Source: Paenibacillus etheri (GTDB lineage Bacteria; Bacillota; Bacilli; Paenibacillales; Paenibacillaceae). From it: a stretch of 64,000 bases of DNA. The notes below the pieces were generated by a model. It ran no database searches, had not been told where the DNA came from, and saw nothing but the letters and a program-made list of their open reading frames with translations. Location: positions 1 to 64,000 of the forward strand of contig NZ_LCZJ02000012.1 of the NCBI RefSeq assembly GCF_001012825.1. Reading direction: 5' to 3'. This document shows positions 8,301-15,848 of this stretch, one piece after another. The position numbers and the translations under genes were made by a program. Numbering within the stretch: position 1 is the stretch's first letter; each line of letters starts with the position of its first letter.

Positions 8301-8746
8301 TCATTCTCCGTAATTACATGCTCCACAGGGCCAAACGTGTTCGGACGATGATGCTGCGGCCAGTTAAATTCAATTCCACCTGAAATCCATGGTCCTGTCA
8401 GACCAACAAGCGCAGGTTTAATCACGCGATTATAATAAACAAAATCATAATTGTTCGTTTTATCCAGAGCACGATAGATACGGCCGCCAATTTCAGGCAT
8501 GATCTCGATGCGTACATATTCATTTTCGAGCATTACCATCTGATACGATTTCATTTCTTTCTCATCCATAATTTTATCAACCACAGGATGTGGATATACT
8601 CGCCCCGAGCTGCCTTGATAGACTCGCTTCTCGAGGAACATTGGATTTTTATCGGGTTCACCTGTTTCATAGGTAGGAATTTCAACCATTTCCTCCCATA
8701 TGCGGACGCTGTTCGTTAAGATTGTAGAAGGCTCTTTCATACTCAT
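5384..8746 (-). CDS. DUF5107 domain protein with C-terminal TPR array
   Basis: A 1120-residue cytoplasmic protein. The first 400 residues match the DUF5107 type, with segments such as IMPEIGGRIYRALDK and GIEFNWPQHHRPNTFGPVEH that resemble galactose-mutarotase or glycosidase-associated beta-sandwiches. The rest is a long series of TPR-like helices, for example YYQLGVVLRLQDRKEEAFAAF and HYYLGNLFYDKKRTDDAIRHW. The ATG at 8746 is chosen because AGGAGG precedes it; the longer form would place the promoter inside the gene. It is divergent from an AraC regulator. DUF5107 genes often sit with glycoside hydrolases, so a role in carbohydrate handling is likely but unproven. Confidence 0.8.
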   Translation of the reverse strand: MSMKEPSTILTNSVRIWEEMVEIPTYETGEPDKNPMFLEKRVYQGSSGRVYPHPVVDKIMDEKEMKSYQMVMLENEYVRIEIMPEIGGRIYRALDKTNNYDFVYYNRVIKPALVGLTGPWISGGIEFNWPQHHRPNTFGPVEHVITENEDGSATVWVSEIDRMYGTKVTTGFTLHPGKAYLEVTAQLYNRTSEPQTFLWWANPAVAVNDHTQSVFPPDVTAVFDHGKRDVSRFPIATGTYYKMDYSEGVDISRYKNIPVPTSYMAYKSEYNFVGGYDHGVEAGLLHVANHHVSPGKKQWTWGNGEFGQAWDRNLTDEDGPYIELMTGVFTDNQPDFTWLQPYEEKSFTQYFMPYKNIGVVKNASINAAVNLEVDETLQTATVMAYGTSVFEGAVIELRGQHRTYVKDTVTLSPELTYKSVITLDKVDQPHHLILTVFDVNGNSLISYRPAKPSIEQVPDAAKPLPLPEELKSTEQLYLAGVHLEQYRHATFEPEHYYEEGLRRDASDIRLNVAYGTLLLRRGLFKQAENHFRTAIRSLTWRNPNPYDSEAYYQLGVVLRLQDRKEEAFAAFYKAVWSAAFQDSGYYALSQIACERGAYEEALELATRALARNTRNYKSRHVKTALLRKLGRYSEAITFAEETLKLDIADFGAAYERVLTLTLLGRQEEAAEAQMKLARFMRNDVHNYLNLASDYAGSGLFAEAAQVLEQIRRTSNEPNYPMVHYTLAYVHEKMGREEDATAQLQLAQAASSDYCFPNSLFELQVLESAIACNPLDSKAHYYLGNLFYDKKRTDDAIRHWEQSVALDDRFPTVHRNLALAYYNKRNDAEASLQSLEHAFQCNTNDARVFYELDQLYKKMGVSAQERMARLHQYMELVEKRDDLYLEYVTLLNLLSKHEDALSVLLRRQFHPWEGGEGKATGQYVLALVELSKQANQVGQYEEAISLLTRALHYPENLGEGKLDGAQENNVYYELGVAYKGLGKMQEAARHWAIASQGLKEPASAMYYNDQPPEMIFYQGLAWVQLNHPKEANRRFNKLIDFAERHLFDEVKIDYFAVSLPDFLVFEDDLNRRNQIHCLFMMGLGLLGLGKMAEAKERFEEALHLEPNHQGARIHKAMCLES

Positions 8747-8777
8747 TTCGTTCTCTCCTCCTTCGTGATATAGCTCT

Positions 8778-8806
8778 AATTTATCGTTGCAAGCGCTTTT
8801 AAACAA
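8778..8806 (-). promoter_or_regulatory. promoter of DUF5107 gene with embedded cre-like operator
   Basis: On the minus strand TTGTTT (8801-8806), 17 bases, TAAATT (8778-8783). The spacer holds TAAAAGCGCTTGCA (8788-8801), which matches the CcpA cre pattern TGNAANCGNTNNCA at all but one fixed position and contains the palindrome AAGCGCTT. Binding there would block RNA polymerase, so carbon catabolite repression, or repression by a LacI-type protein, is suggested. Confidence 0.6.
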
Positions 8807-8920
8807 TTGACGATAATCTGTAACTGATGGACAATATTCTTATCCTAAAAATAATATTTTCCTTATGAATAGGTTGTTATTTCAAATAAATAAATTATGT
8901 TCTTAAAAAGGAGGGTTATC

Positions 8921-9814
8921 ATGACAGATATCTCACTAAAGCCGGATGGCTTCGATGAGCAGAAGCTTTTTGTGCTGCCCGATTTCATGATGAATGAATT
9001 ACAGGAGAATCCGTTGACGAATTCCTTCTATGTGAGTGACATTGGCTGCTTCCCAAGCGCGAAGTTTCATTATCGAGAACGTCCACAAGGATGTGACTCG
9101 CATATTCTTATGTATTGCGTACAGGGTGAAGGGTGGATGGAGCGTCATCACAATAAGCTGATCCAAATAAAATCAAGACAATTAGCTGTCATTCCTGCCG
9201 GAACTCCCCATCGATATGGTGCTTTGGATGAGGATCCCTGGACGATCTACTGGATGCATCTAAAAGGAACACATGCTGCTGCGTTAATTCAAACTTATGC
9301 CATGGATGTAGAGCCACTAACCTTTACACTGAACCTTCATACCCAATGGATCGAGGATTTCGAGCAATGTTATGCCCTGTTATCGGATAAGCCTTATGCC
9401 ATGAGTAATCATATCTATGTGTCTCAGTGTATTCGTCATCTGATCAGCCATGTGGGATTGAGCAACATGAACGCTGAGCAAGATAAAAAGAACGAACGTT
9501 ATCTTGAGCAAGCCATTCGTTACATGACGGATCGAATCAACAGCTCCATTTCACTCCCGGATTTAGCGAAGCATATGGGGTTATCGAAGCAGCATCTAAT
9601 TTATCTATTTAATCAAGAAACCGGGGTTCCCCCGATTGAATTCTATCTGCGCCTCAAAATGCAGCGTGCCAGTCAACTGCTAGCATTAACCGATCTACAT
9701 ATTAAAGAAATCGCTAGTGCTATCGGGATGCAGGACCCCTACTACTTTTCTAGATTGTTCAAAAAAATAATGGGATGCTCGCCGACTCAATATCGAAGCA
9801 CCCCAAAAGGTTAA
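8921..9814 (+). CDS. AraC-family regulator with cupin sensor domain
   Basis: A 297-residue regulator. The N-terminal half is an AraC-type cupin (YCVQGEGWMERHHNK, then VIPAGTPHRYGALDEDPWTIYWMHL), expected to bind a sugar. The C-terminal 100 residues hold the double helix-turn-helix, with SLPDLAKHMGLSKQHLIYLF and the signature IKEIASAIGMQDPYYFSRLF. The ATG at 8921 is favoured by AAGGAGGG six bases upstream. It is divergent from the DUF5107 gene and is its most likely activator. No other metabolic gene is adjacent. Confidence 0.9.
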   Translation: MTDISLKPDGFDEQKLFVLPDFMMNELQENPLTNSFYVSDIGCFPSAKFHYRERPQGCDSHILMYCVQGEGWMERHHNKLIQIKSRQLAVIPAGTPHRYGALDEDPWTIYWMHLKGTHAAALIQTYAMDVEPLTFTLNLHTQWIEDFEQCYALLSDKPYAMSNHIYVSQCIRHLISHVGLSNMNAEQDKKNERYLEQAIRYMTDRINSSISLPDLAKHMGLSKQHLIYLFNQETGVPPIEFYLRLKMQRASQLLALTDLHIKEIASAIGMQDPYYFSRLFKKIMGCSPTQYRSTPKG

Positions 9815-9822
9815 AATAAAGA

Positions 9823-9873
9823 AAAACCACACGACCGCTGCACCAGGTAAACCAGTATAGAGGAGTGTGGCTT
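9823..9873. terminator. bidirectional terminator
   Basis: AAAACCACAC (9823-9832) pairs with GTGTGGCTT (9865-9873), with further internal structure. It separates the converging AraC and DinB-like genes. Confidence 0.65.
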
Positions 9874-9879
9874 ATATTT

Positions 9880-10374
9880 TTAATTAAAACTACGGTTGGA
9901 AACCCAGGAACCTTGCAGTTTACGAAGCATAATAATTTGTCCGGTGTGGTATGAATCATGCAGGATAAGACTCATTACCTCTTCCCCTGGGGCGTGACCC
10001 GAACCACCCCAATCATATGCGCCTTCTTCCAACGCCTCAATAATTTCTCTAAGAGCAGCATGCACGTCCTTCAGATCTGCAACAGCCTTCGCCCATGCTT
10101 CTTCCCCTTCCGTTGTTACAGTGAAGGTATCATCGTTGCTTTCAGCATCAGGTTGTTTGGGCAACCCTTTTAACTTTCGCAGCAAACGCACCTTATAATA
10201 TGTTAGATGGTTAACCGTTTCCCAGATGGAATTGGCCGCACCACCTTCTGGTTTCCAAAGAGCCTGTTTACTGTCCACACCTTCCAGTGCATCACTTAAC
10301 GGCGGGGCCCAATCCTCGATATCCATGCAATAATCCCAATTTTGCAGCAGAACCTCACTGATTTTATTTTGCAT
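9880..10374 (-). CDS. DinB-like protein
   Basis: A 164-residue DinB-superfamily four-helix bundle. Two histidine-containing motifs that bind a metal in this fold are visible: ETVNHLTYYKVRLL (about residues 55-68) and LHDSYHTGQIIMLRK (about 141-155). DinB-like proteins include thiol transferases that use bacillithiol or mycothiol, and damage-inducible proteins of unknown role; the sequence does not decide between them. GGAGG lies five bases before the ATG. It is divergent from the CGNR regulator at 10542 across a 167-base gap. Confidence 0.85.
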   Translation of the reverse strand: MQNKISEVLLQNWDYCMDIEDWAPPLSDALEGVDSKQALWKPEGGAANSIWETVNHLTYYKVRLLRKLKGLPKQPDAESNDDTFTVTTEGEEAWAKAVADLKDVHAALREIIEALEEGAYDWGGSGHAPGEEVMSLILHDSYHTGQIIMLRKLQGSWVSNRSFN

Positions 10375-10495
10375 GTTAACCTCCTAATACTAACCGAATT
10401 ATGTAACTACTCAAACCATATTATAGTGGTTACAAAAGAAATGTATCATAATTCCAGCGTTCATTCAAGTAACTAGCTAATCTTATTTTTAACTG

Positions 10496-10510
10496 TTACA
10501 ATTGTTGTAA
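10496..10510. promoter_or_regulatory. palindromic operator candidate
   Basis: TTACAATTGTTGTAA is a perfect inverted repeat (TTACAA, three bases, TTGTAA) 31 bases before the CGNR regulator start. A half-site GGTTACAA occurs near 10428. Autoregulation by the CGNR protein, with possible effect on the divergent DinB-like gene, is inferred. Confidence 0.5.
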
Positions 10511-10541
10511 TCGAGAGTTGTGCGGAAAGGAGGAACAGACC

Positions 10542-11105
10542 GTGTTGTGGGAGGATTTCATCAACAGTTACTGGCGGGATTGGCGAAAAGGGGATAAGAA
10601 TAAGGATCGGGACAGGCTCGATGAAGAGAAGTGGGTTTCTAAATGGCTGAGGGAGTATGCTCTATTTGAAACACAGATGCCGAATGCGATAGAACTGGAA
10701 CAGCTAAAAAAGCTTCGCTCCCTACTGTGGGGCTGGGTACAGGCCATTGTACAAGGAAAGTCGATGGATGAAGATATGCTGAAGCAACTCAATCTCTATA
10801 TGGACAAGGGTCCTGTTACGCGGCGAATGGTATGGAAAAGCGACGAGCAAGCGGAGATTTCATTATTGCCACTACATAGCGGTTGGGAGCAGGTGATGGC
10901 GGAGATAGCGGCATCTTTTGCGGAGGCATTGCTTGAAAAAGAGCCTTCTCGATTCCGCATCTGCGATAATCCTGATTGTCTCTGGGTGTATTACGATGAT
11001 ACACGCAATCGTTCTAAGCGGTACTGCGATGATAAGGCATGTGGCAACCTCATGAAGGTGAGACGGTTCCGGGCTCGAAAGAAGGCTGAGTCTGAGGGGG
11101 AATGA
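10542..11105 (+). CDS. CGNR zinc-finger domain protein, putative regulator
   Basis: A 187-residue protein. The C-terminal CGNR zinc finger is clear: CDNPDC, then YDDTRNRSKRYCDDKACGN and KVRRFRARKK, with four cysteines and the basic tail that give the family its name. The N-terminal 130 residues form the associated stress-sensing helical domain. The GTG at 10542 is preferred because AAAGGAGG lies eight bases upstream. CGNR proteins are predicted transcription factors, often of drug or stress genes. The palindrome at 10496 may be its own operator. Confidence 0.8.
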   Translation: MLWEDFINSYWRDWRKGDKNKDRDRLDEEKWVSKWLREYALFETQMPNAIELEQLKKLRSLLWGWVQAIVQGKSMDEDMLKQLNLYMDKGPVTRRMVWKSDEQAEISLLPLHSGWEQVMAEIAASFAEALLEKEPSRFRICDNPDCLWVYYDDTRNRSKRYCDDKACGNLMKVRRFRARKKAESEGE

Positions 11106-11260
11106 AGTCAGTAAGCTAACGTGCTTGTTTATCGTTCACGCTCTCCCAACCTTTAAACCACCTTATTTTTTAGCAAAAAAATATTTATAAATAATTTCCC
11201 TCCTTCTCTGTGTAGCTTTTGCGCGGACTAAATTGAATCATGGGATCATCATGACTTTAA

Positions 11261-11391
11261 TTGTATTCTATACACTTAAAAACTAATAAATTCAGATCCA
11301 TAGAGTCATAAATCACGAAAATAGGTGCACGAAATACAGTTATATCCTTTGAAAAGTCATTCTTGGGATTTTAGTTGTACAAAATACAGTT
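11261..11391. repeat. three palindromic 17-mers in the 11106-11484 intergenic stretch
   Basis: The 379-base intergenic stretch has no gene. It holds three related imperfect palindromes: TTGTATTCTATACACTT (11261-11277), GTGCACGAAATACAGTT (11325-11341) and TTGTACAAAATACAGTT (11375-11391), 64 and 50 bases apart. They resemble the array at 47348-47528, which has near-identical spacing. The rest is AT-rich sequence with nothing recognisable. Confidence 0.5.
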
Positions 11392-11484
11392 AAAAGCTTC
11401 TACACATCGCTTCCGTTGGCGCTCAACTGAAATTTTAGAGGGAGGATGATCATACGACCTAAAAACCCCTTATATTTTGCTGGC

Positions 11485-12003
11485 TTAACCCCCAACAATC
11501 CTAATCTCCCTCCACCCGATCATAATCTCTTCAACGATCTCATTTCCAATCTTGACCTCTTTCATCGAAACAGATTGACCCCCCACTTTATGGTAGAAAT
11601 GAATCGCTGGATTGCCCACCAGCACCCAGGTCATGAACGAGCTATAATTTTTCTCCAATAAATTCTGCGCCACACTTCTTATCAGTTGTTTCCCTATACC
11701 TTTTCCTTGGTGCTCCTTAAGCAAATATAGTGCGTAAAGCTCCGCATCGAAGAGATCTGGCTCTCTTCGCGCCCCTCCATTTGCAAAGCCAATGATCATC
11801 CCAGCCTCATCTTCAGCAACATACATCACCTCGTCTTTATTGGGATTTTCAAAATTCTGAATCCAGCGCTTCCTTCTAGCTTCTACTGTGAAATTATCAA
11901 GAAACTCGTCTGATATTAACCCTTTATACGTGGTTTTCCAACTCGAAGCGTGGACGAAAGCGATCCCGTCTATATCACTAGCTGTTGCTTCTCTGATCTT
12001 CAA
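11485..12003 (-). CDS. GNAT family N-acetyltransferase
   Basis: A 172-residue GNAT enzyme with the acetyl-CoA-binding segment YALYLLKEHQGKGIGKQLIR (about residues 90-110) and the later IHFYHKVGGQSV. The N-terminus KIREATASDIDGIAFVHASSW is typical of a broad subgroup annotated as general acetyltransferases. It starts at TTG, with GGGGGAAAA upstream. It is downstream of the DUF6933 gene (63-base gap, same strand) and may be co-transcribed. The substrate is unknown. Confidence 0.85.
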   Translation of the reverse strand: MKIREATASDIDGIAFVHASSWKTTYKGLISDEFLDNFTVEARRKRWIQNFENPNKDEVMYVAEDEAGMIIGFANGGARREPDLFDAELYALYLLKEHQGKGIGKQLIRSVAQNLLEKNYSSFMTWVLVGNPAIHFYHKVGGQSVSMKEVKIGNEIVEEIMIGWREIRIVGG

Positions 12004-12066
12004 TTTATTTTCCCCCTTTAGATTTCTGATAAGAGCTTCAGCTAGTCCAACATTGACATTACTTAC

Positions 12067-12555
12067 TTATGAATAATAACCTCTTAAGGATTCTCTAAAG
12101 ACATTAATGGGCTCTTTATAATCAATGGGTTTATATATAATAGTGTTCAACCACTTATTCCTCTCAAACAAACTGTTGAAATCACTTTGAGCTACCGAAT
12201 TGTATAGTGTTATTTCATTCATTGTTCCAAGTACACTTTTATTATTTGTACGGGATATAGCTATTTCTCCGGCCTCTAATAAATACTGATTTATGAGCTG
12301 CTTCTTAAAACCCTCCTGCAATAAATACTCTTTAAGTTCTATTCTGAACTTTTCAACCAATTTATCAGCTTGGCCACTTCTTATTCCATCCAATACTATA
12401 CATAACCGGCTTTCATCATGAACAAATAAAATATGTTTTTTTCTGAGCTGCATAATATTCACATGCCAACTGAAAAATGAGGAGATCTCTTCCACTTCTA
12501 CTGGAGCTACTTTCATATCTTTTAATAATTTCTGAGTATATCTAAGTACTAACAT
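12067..12555 (-). CDS. DUF6933-like protein
   Basis: A 162-residue cytoplasmic protein starting MLVLRYTQKLLKDMKV, which resembles the beginning of the DUF6933 family (moderate recall confidence). AAGGAGAG lies eight bases upstream of the ATG at 12555; a longer reading frame to 12735 runs through the end of the adjacent pseudogene and is not used. It contains a segment HILFVHDESRLCIVLDGI and a mixed helical C-terminus. Function is unknown. It follows a ribosomal-protection GTPase remnant and precedes a GNAT gene. Confidence 0.65.
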   Translation of the reverse strand: MLVLRYTQKLLKDMKVAPVEVEEISSFFSWHVNIMQLRKKHILFVHDESRLCIVLDGIRSGQADKLVEKFRIELKEYLLQEGFKKQLINQYLLEAGEIAISRTNNKSVLGTMNEITLYNSVAQSDFNSLFERNKWLNTIIYKPIDYKEPINVFRESLRGYYS

Positions 12556-12617
12556 CGCTGTCACTCTCCTTAGTTTTTTCGTACTACCTGTATGGTCACA
12601 AGTCCCTTCTATCTCAC

Positions 12618-12955
12618 TTATCCCTGCAACGCCTTCCGCACACTTAATATATATTTCGCTTGATCCAGCGGGTTCACCCCCCCCGGCGGGTGCGCTCTGC
12701 GGATACGTCTGGAGGACATTCTTCATAGCCGGCAAAAAAAGAAGTAAACGTGCTGCGCCCCTTCGTATAGGAGCTTAAAGTAACGGGATAATCAAGCGAC
12801 GTTGCCAGCGGCAAACGCCCTTCGATGATCATCCGCTCGCCTTGCAGCACAGGCGGCTCGAACGTGCCGCGCATCTGAACGAGGTCGTTCATCACGCGAC
12901 CGCCATTTTCCTCAGGGACCACGATGCGAACCTGTAATCCGTTCTGCTCCCTGCT
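12618..12955 (-). pseudogene. TetM/EF-G-like ribosomal protection GTPase, C-terminal remnant
   Basis: About 110 codons of the last domains of a TetM-like or EF-G-like GTPase remain: VVPEENGGRVMNDLVQMRGT, then GRLPLATSLDYPVTLSSYTK and GYEECPPDVSAERTRRG. The end is split by a frameshift in a run of eight C (12677-12684); skipping one frame gives VNPLDQAKYILSVRKALQG and a stop, as expected for the native C-terminus. The G domain and everything upstream are missing. The fragment is GC-richer than its surroundings, which may mean it was acquired. Confidence 0.75.
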
Positions 12956-13140
12956 GCTGAATCATCTATAGTTCCCCTATCATGAGCTAGATTGATCTAA
13001 ATTTATATCGTACACATCCTTATGTCTCATAGTAATACATCCCTCCTTGTTGTTCCACCCTCCTGCTAAATTGGTTAAATTCAGCTATGCCGGGTATGTA
13101 ATTACTAATAAGAAATCTAACGCCAAGGAGGAAATTCATC

Positions 13141-13822
13141 ATGACAGATAAACGTTTGCAGGATAAAGTTGCAGTAGTCACAGGCGCAGGCTCCGGTATT
13201 GGAAAAGCTACAGCCATACGGTTTGCCCAGCACGGAGCTAAGGTATATATGCTTGACCGCACACCTGAGGAATCCTATGAAACTAAACGTGAAATTGAAT
13301 CCATTGCAGGAACAGCTACAGTTATCGAATGCGATGTTTCCAATCCAGGTCTTGTCGAAGAAAGTATTCGTAAGGTTGCGGATGATGCTCGGAAGATTGA
13401 TATTATTTTTGCTAATGCCGGCATTAATGATACATGGGCTCCAATCGAAACACTAGAAATCGAAGATTGGGACCAGACGCTGGATACCAACCTACGCAGT
13501 ACCTTTGCTACAGTAAAATATGCCATCCCCCATATGAAAGAAAATGGCTGCGCTAGAGCTAGCGCAATATGGTATCCGCGTAAATGCGGTCTGTCCTGGA
13601 TCGATCGACACTCAAATTGGGGATAATACAGATAAGAACGATGATCTTCAGGAAGTGAAGATTCCTGTAGAATTTCCGGAAGGCAATCATCCACTGGAAG
13701 ATGCGCCCGGTAAACCTGAGCAAGTAGCCAATCTAGTATTATTTCTCGCCTCGGATGAGTCTTTTCATGTCACAGGAACTGAGATTCATGTAGATGGCGC
13801 CAAGTCGCTCTTGCGCGGATAA
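13141..13822 (+). pseudogene. short-chain dehydrogenase/reductase with internal deletion
   Basis: The first 137 codons encode a normal SDR N-terminus: NAD(P) motif VVTGAGSGIGKATA, the acidic CDVSNPG and FANAGIND. Reading then shifts at position about 13540. The second part, in another frame from 13544, encodes MAALELAQYGIRVNAVCPGS and the native C-terminus HVTGTEIHVDGAKSLLRG. About 37 codons containing the catalytic Ser and the YxxxK pair are missing. Both junction sides share AAGAAAATGGC, so slippage between short repeats is the likely cause. AAGGAGG still precedes the ATG. Confidence 0.8.
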
Positions 13823-13907
13823 CGTTTTATCTGAATCTTTATAATATTTTTAATTAGATGCAACATTTTGGTCTAATCTACCATCTAAGAGTATGGAGGT
13901 GACGCAA

Positions 13908-14870
13908 ATGAAAAAACCATTATTCATAAATAACGCTAAAAAAATGACGATAGCCTGCGGCATTCTAGCAGCAAGCCTGTCATTTGGAGCATCCGCTTTT
14001 GCGTTTTCGGATTTGAAAGGTGATCCTGCGGAAGCAAAAATCAACTCTTTGCATAAAGAGGGGATTATAAATGGAGTAGACAAAGATAAATTTGCTCCTA
14101 AATCTAAAGTTAGCTTTGCCCAAGGGATACAGTTCATCGTTGGTGGTCTGAATCTGTCTCCAAAGCCAGAGGCGGGTAACGGCTCATCCAAAGCCAGTGA
14201 TTATTTTGATAAGGTGAACGATAAATCCTGGTATGCTTCAGCTTTCCTGACTGCCAAGCAAAATGGCCTATCACTCGATCGGACAGTGGATCCTAACGGA
14301 ACCATCACCCGTGCTCAGTTCGCTCACTTATTGACGCAAGCGCTGCAAAGTAAAGGGAACTTCCCTGTTACGCTGATGTATGTAGACATTAAGGATGGCG
14401 ATAAACTCTCTCCAGAGGTTATAAATAGTCTCCAAATCCTGCTGAATACACATATTGCCACACTCGATAAGAACGGAAATTTCCGGCCAAATGATGCCAT
14501 TACCCGCTCGGAAGCAGCCGCTATGACTTATGATGCAGCCGCTTTTGCCAAACGTGTAATTGTGTCTAATGGCAACCCCACTACTCCAACCTACGAAACT
14601 GAGGTTACACTAACCAAAGCGGGTGAAGGGGTAAACAAAGCTACGCTGACCGTTAACAACTTGCCGCACCCGGGATATGGTCTGGTAATTGAGCGAATCG
14701 AATTTGGCAAAGACAAGACCGCTGTGATTTATTTTAATGTGACAGCACCTGAACCAGGAAAAATGTACGCACAGGTGATCTCAAAAGCATCTGTTGTCAC
14801 TTATTTGCCAGAGGGATATAAAGCGATCGCTAAATCGGTATCCGGATCTACATCTAGCGCTACGCAATAA
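13908..14870 (+). CDS. S-layer homology protein with PrcB-like C-terminal domain
   Basis: A 320-residue secreted protein. A signal peptide covers roughly residues 1-27 (KKMTIACGILAASLSFGASAFA). SLH-type modules follow, such as FSDLKGDPAEAKINSLHKEGI, ITRAQFAHLLTQAL and FRPNDAITRSEAAAM, which anchor proteins to pyruvylated cell-wall polymer. The last 80 residues (PHPGYGLVIERIEF, PEPGKMYAQVISKASVV) resemble the PrcB C-terminal domain. GGAGGTG lies six bases before the ATG at 13908. A cell-surface, possibly protease-binding role is inferred. Confidence 0.8.
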   Translation: MKKPLFINNAKKMTIACGILAASLSFGASAFAFSDLKGDPAEAKINSLHKEGIINGVDKDKFAPKSKVSFAQGIQFIVGGLNLSPKPEAGNGSSKASDYFDKVNDKSWYASAFLTAKQNGLSLDRTVDPNGTITRAQFAHLLTQALQSKGNFPVTLMYVDIKDGDKLSPEVINSLQILLNTHIATLDKNGNFRPNDAITRSEAAAMTYDAAAFAKRVIVSNGNPTTPTYETEVTLTKAGEGVNKATLTVNNLPHPGYGLVIERIEFGKDKTAVIYFNVTAPEPGKMYAQVISKASVVTYLPEGYKAIAKSVSGSTSSATQ

Positions 14871-14904
14871 AAGCTCCGGACTCGATTCTTATGGAACGAA
14901 TCAA

Positions 14905-14956
14905 ACGAAGGTACCCCAAAAGCCGTGTAATGGCTACTGAGGCACCTTCGTTTTTT
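14905..14956 (+). terminator. intrinsic terminator
   Basis: CGAAGGTACC (from 14906) pairs with GGCACCTTCG (14941-14950), followed by TTTTTT, 36 bases after the SLH gene stop. Confidence 0.8.
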
Positions 14957-15010
14957 GGGTTCTCCCCCATGTTCTAAACTACACTAGGACTAATAAGAAT
15001 TCCCTGCTTC

Positions 15011-15733
15011 TCAGGGCGTCCATTGATCATGAATAATACCTACTAGTGCATGATCCTCTCCAATCTTCTCAAAAACTAGGCGCAAGCTGCGCCAGTCCAT
15101 CCCTTCCACAGAAGGATCGATTCCCTTAATATGATATTCAACGAAATCATATTGCTCCTTGGGATACACTTCGTTTAAGTTATTGATCGTCGTACCTTGC
15201 CCAAGCCCCTTGTTCACAGCAATTTCTGCTGTCTGAATGAAGTCTGCATCGTAGACAAACCGCTTGTAGTAATCTGCGAATGTCAGCTCAATTAAATCAC
15301 CCGATCCAGCAAATGTTCGCCAGACTCTTTTGGTAGAGTCATTCATTAATCCTTCCACTTCATCCTTGCTAAATACAAGATCATTCTTCGTATCCACGTA
15401 TGCGTATGGAGAAAAACGTAACCCTTTTTCTGAATGTACCCATGCGGCCAATTGCTTCATATCCTTATTCCTGAGAGATTTCATTACCGTAGAGGCTGCT
15501 TCCTCAACTAATGGCGGCAAGCCCTCTAGATCCTGTGGCTGCTCCGTGCTTGATGGCTCTGTCTCCTGTGGTGGTTCCGTCGTAGCGACTGGCCGTGCCG
15601 TTTGTGACTGCTCTGGCGTCTGGGTCTGTGTCTGTTTCGGCTCCGTTCCCGCTTCTGGCGTTCCTCTGCATGCTGTAAGCCATAACATAGCTGCTATCAG
15701 CGCCAAACCACCGATATTTCTTGCGAAGTACAT
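15011..15733 (-). CDS. hypothetical lipoprotein
   Basis: A 240-residue exported lipoprotein. A hydrophobic segment ends in the lipobox LTAC (cysteine at about residue 18). A low-complexity linker rich in T, P, Q and E follows (about residues 19-65), as is usual between a lipid anchor and a folded domain. The folded part contains FSPYAYVDTKNDLVFSKDEV and a C-terminus ending LVGIIHDQWTP. The ATG at 15733 has GAGGAGGG upstream; the longer frame is not supported. No family name is certain. Confidence 0.75.
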   Translation of the reverse strand: MYFARNIGGLALIAAMLWLTACRGTPEAGTEPKQTQTQTPEQSQTARPVATTEPPQETEPSSTEQPQDLEGLPPLVEEAASTVMKSLRNKDMKQLAAWVHSEKGLRFSPYAYVDTKNDLVFSKDEVEGLMNDSTKRVWRTFAGSGDLIELTFADYYKRFVYDADFIQTAEIAVNKGLGQGTTINNLNEVYPKEQYDFVEYHIKGIDPSVEGMDWRSLRLVFEKIGEDHALVGIIHDQWTP

Positions 15734-15848
15734 AAGATCCCTCCTCGTCTTTGATCCCTCGCTCTTTAGACTGATTTGAACAAATGAAGGTTGCAAGCTT
15801 ATACTAAAACTATCAATCATACAAATCTCATGAGAGGGAGGGGTTACT

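Noticed and set aside
12677-12684. Programmed frameshift at the C8 run
   Set aside because: The upstream two thirds of the gene are missing, so there is nothing for a programmed shift to serve; plain decay explains it.
12067-12735. 222-codon reading of the DUF6933-like gene
   Set aside because: The first 60 codons read the end of the ribosomal-protection remnant in another frame; the ATG at 12555 has a proper binding site.
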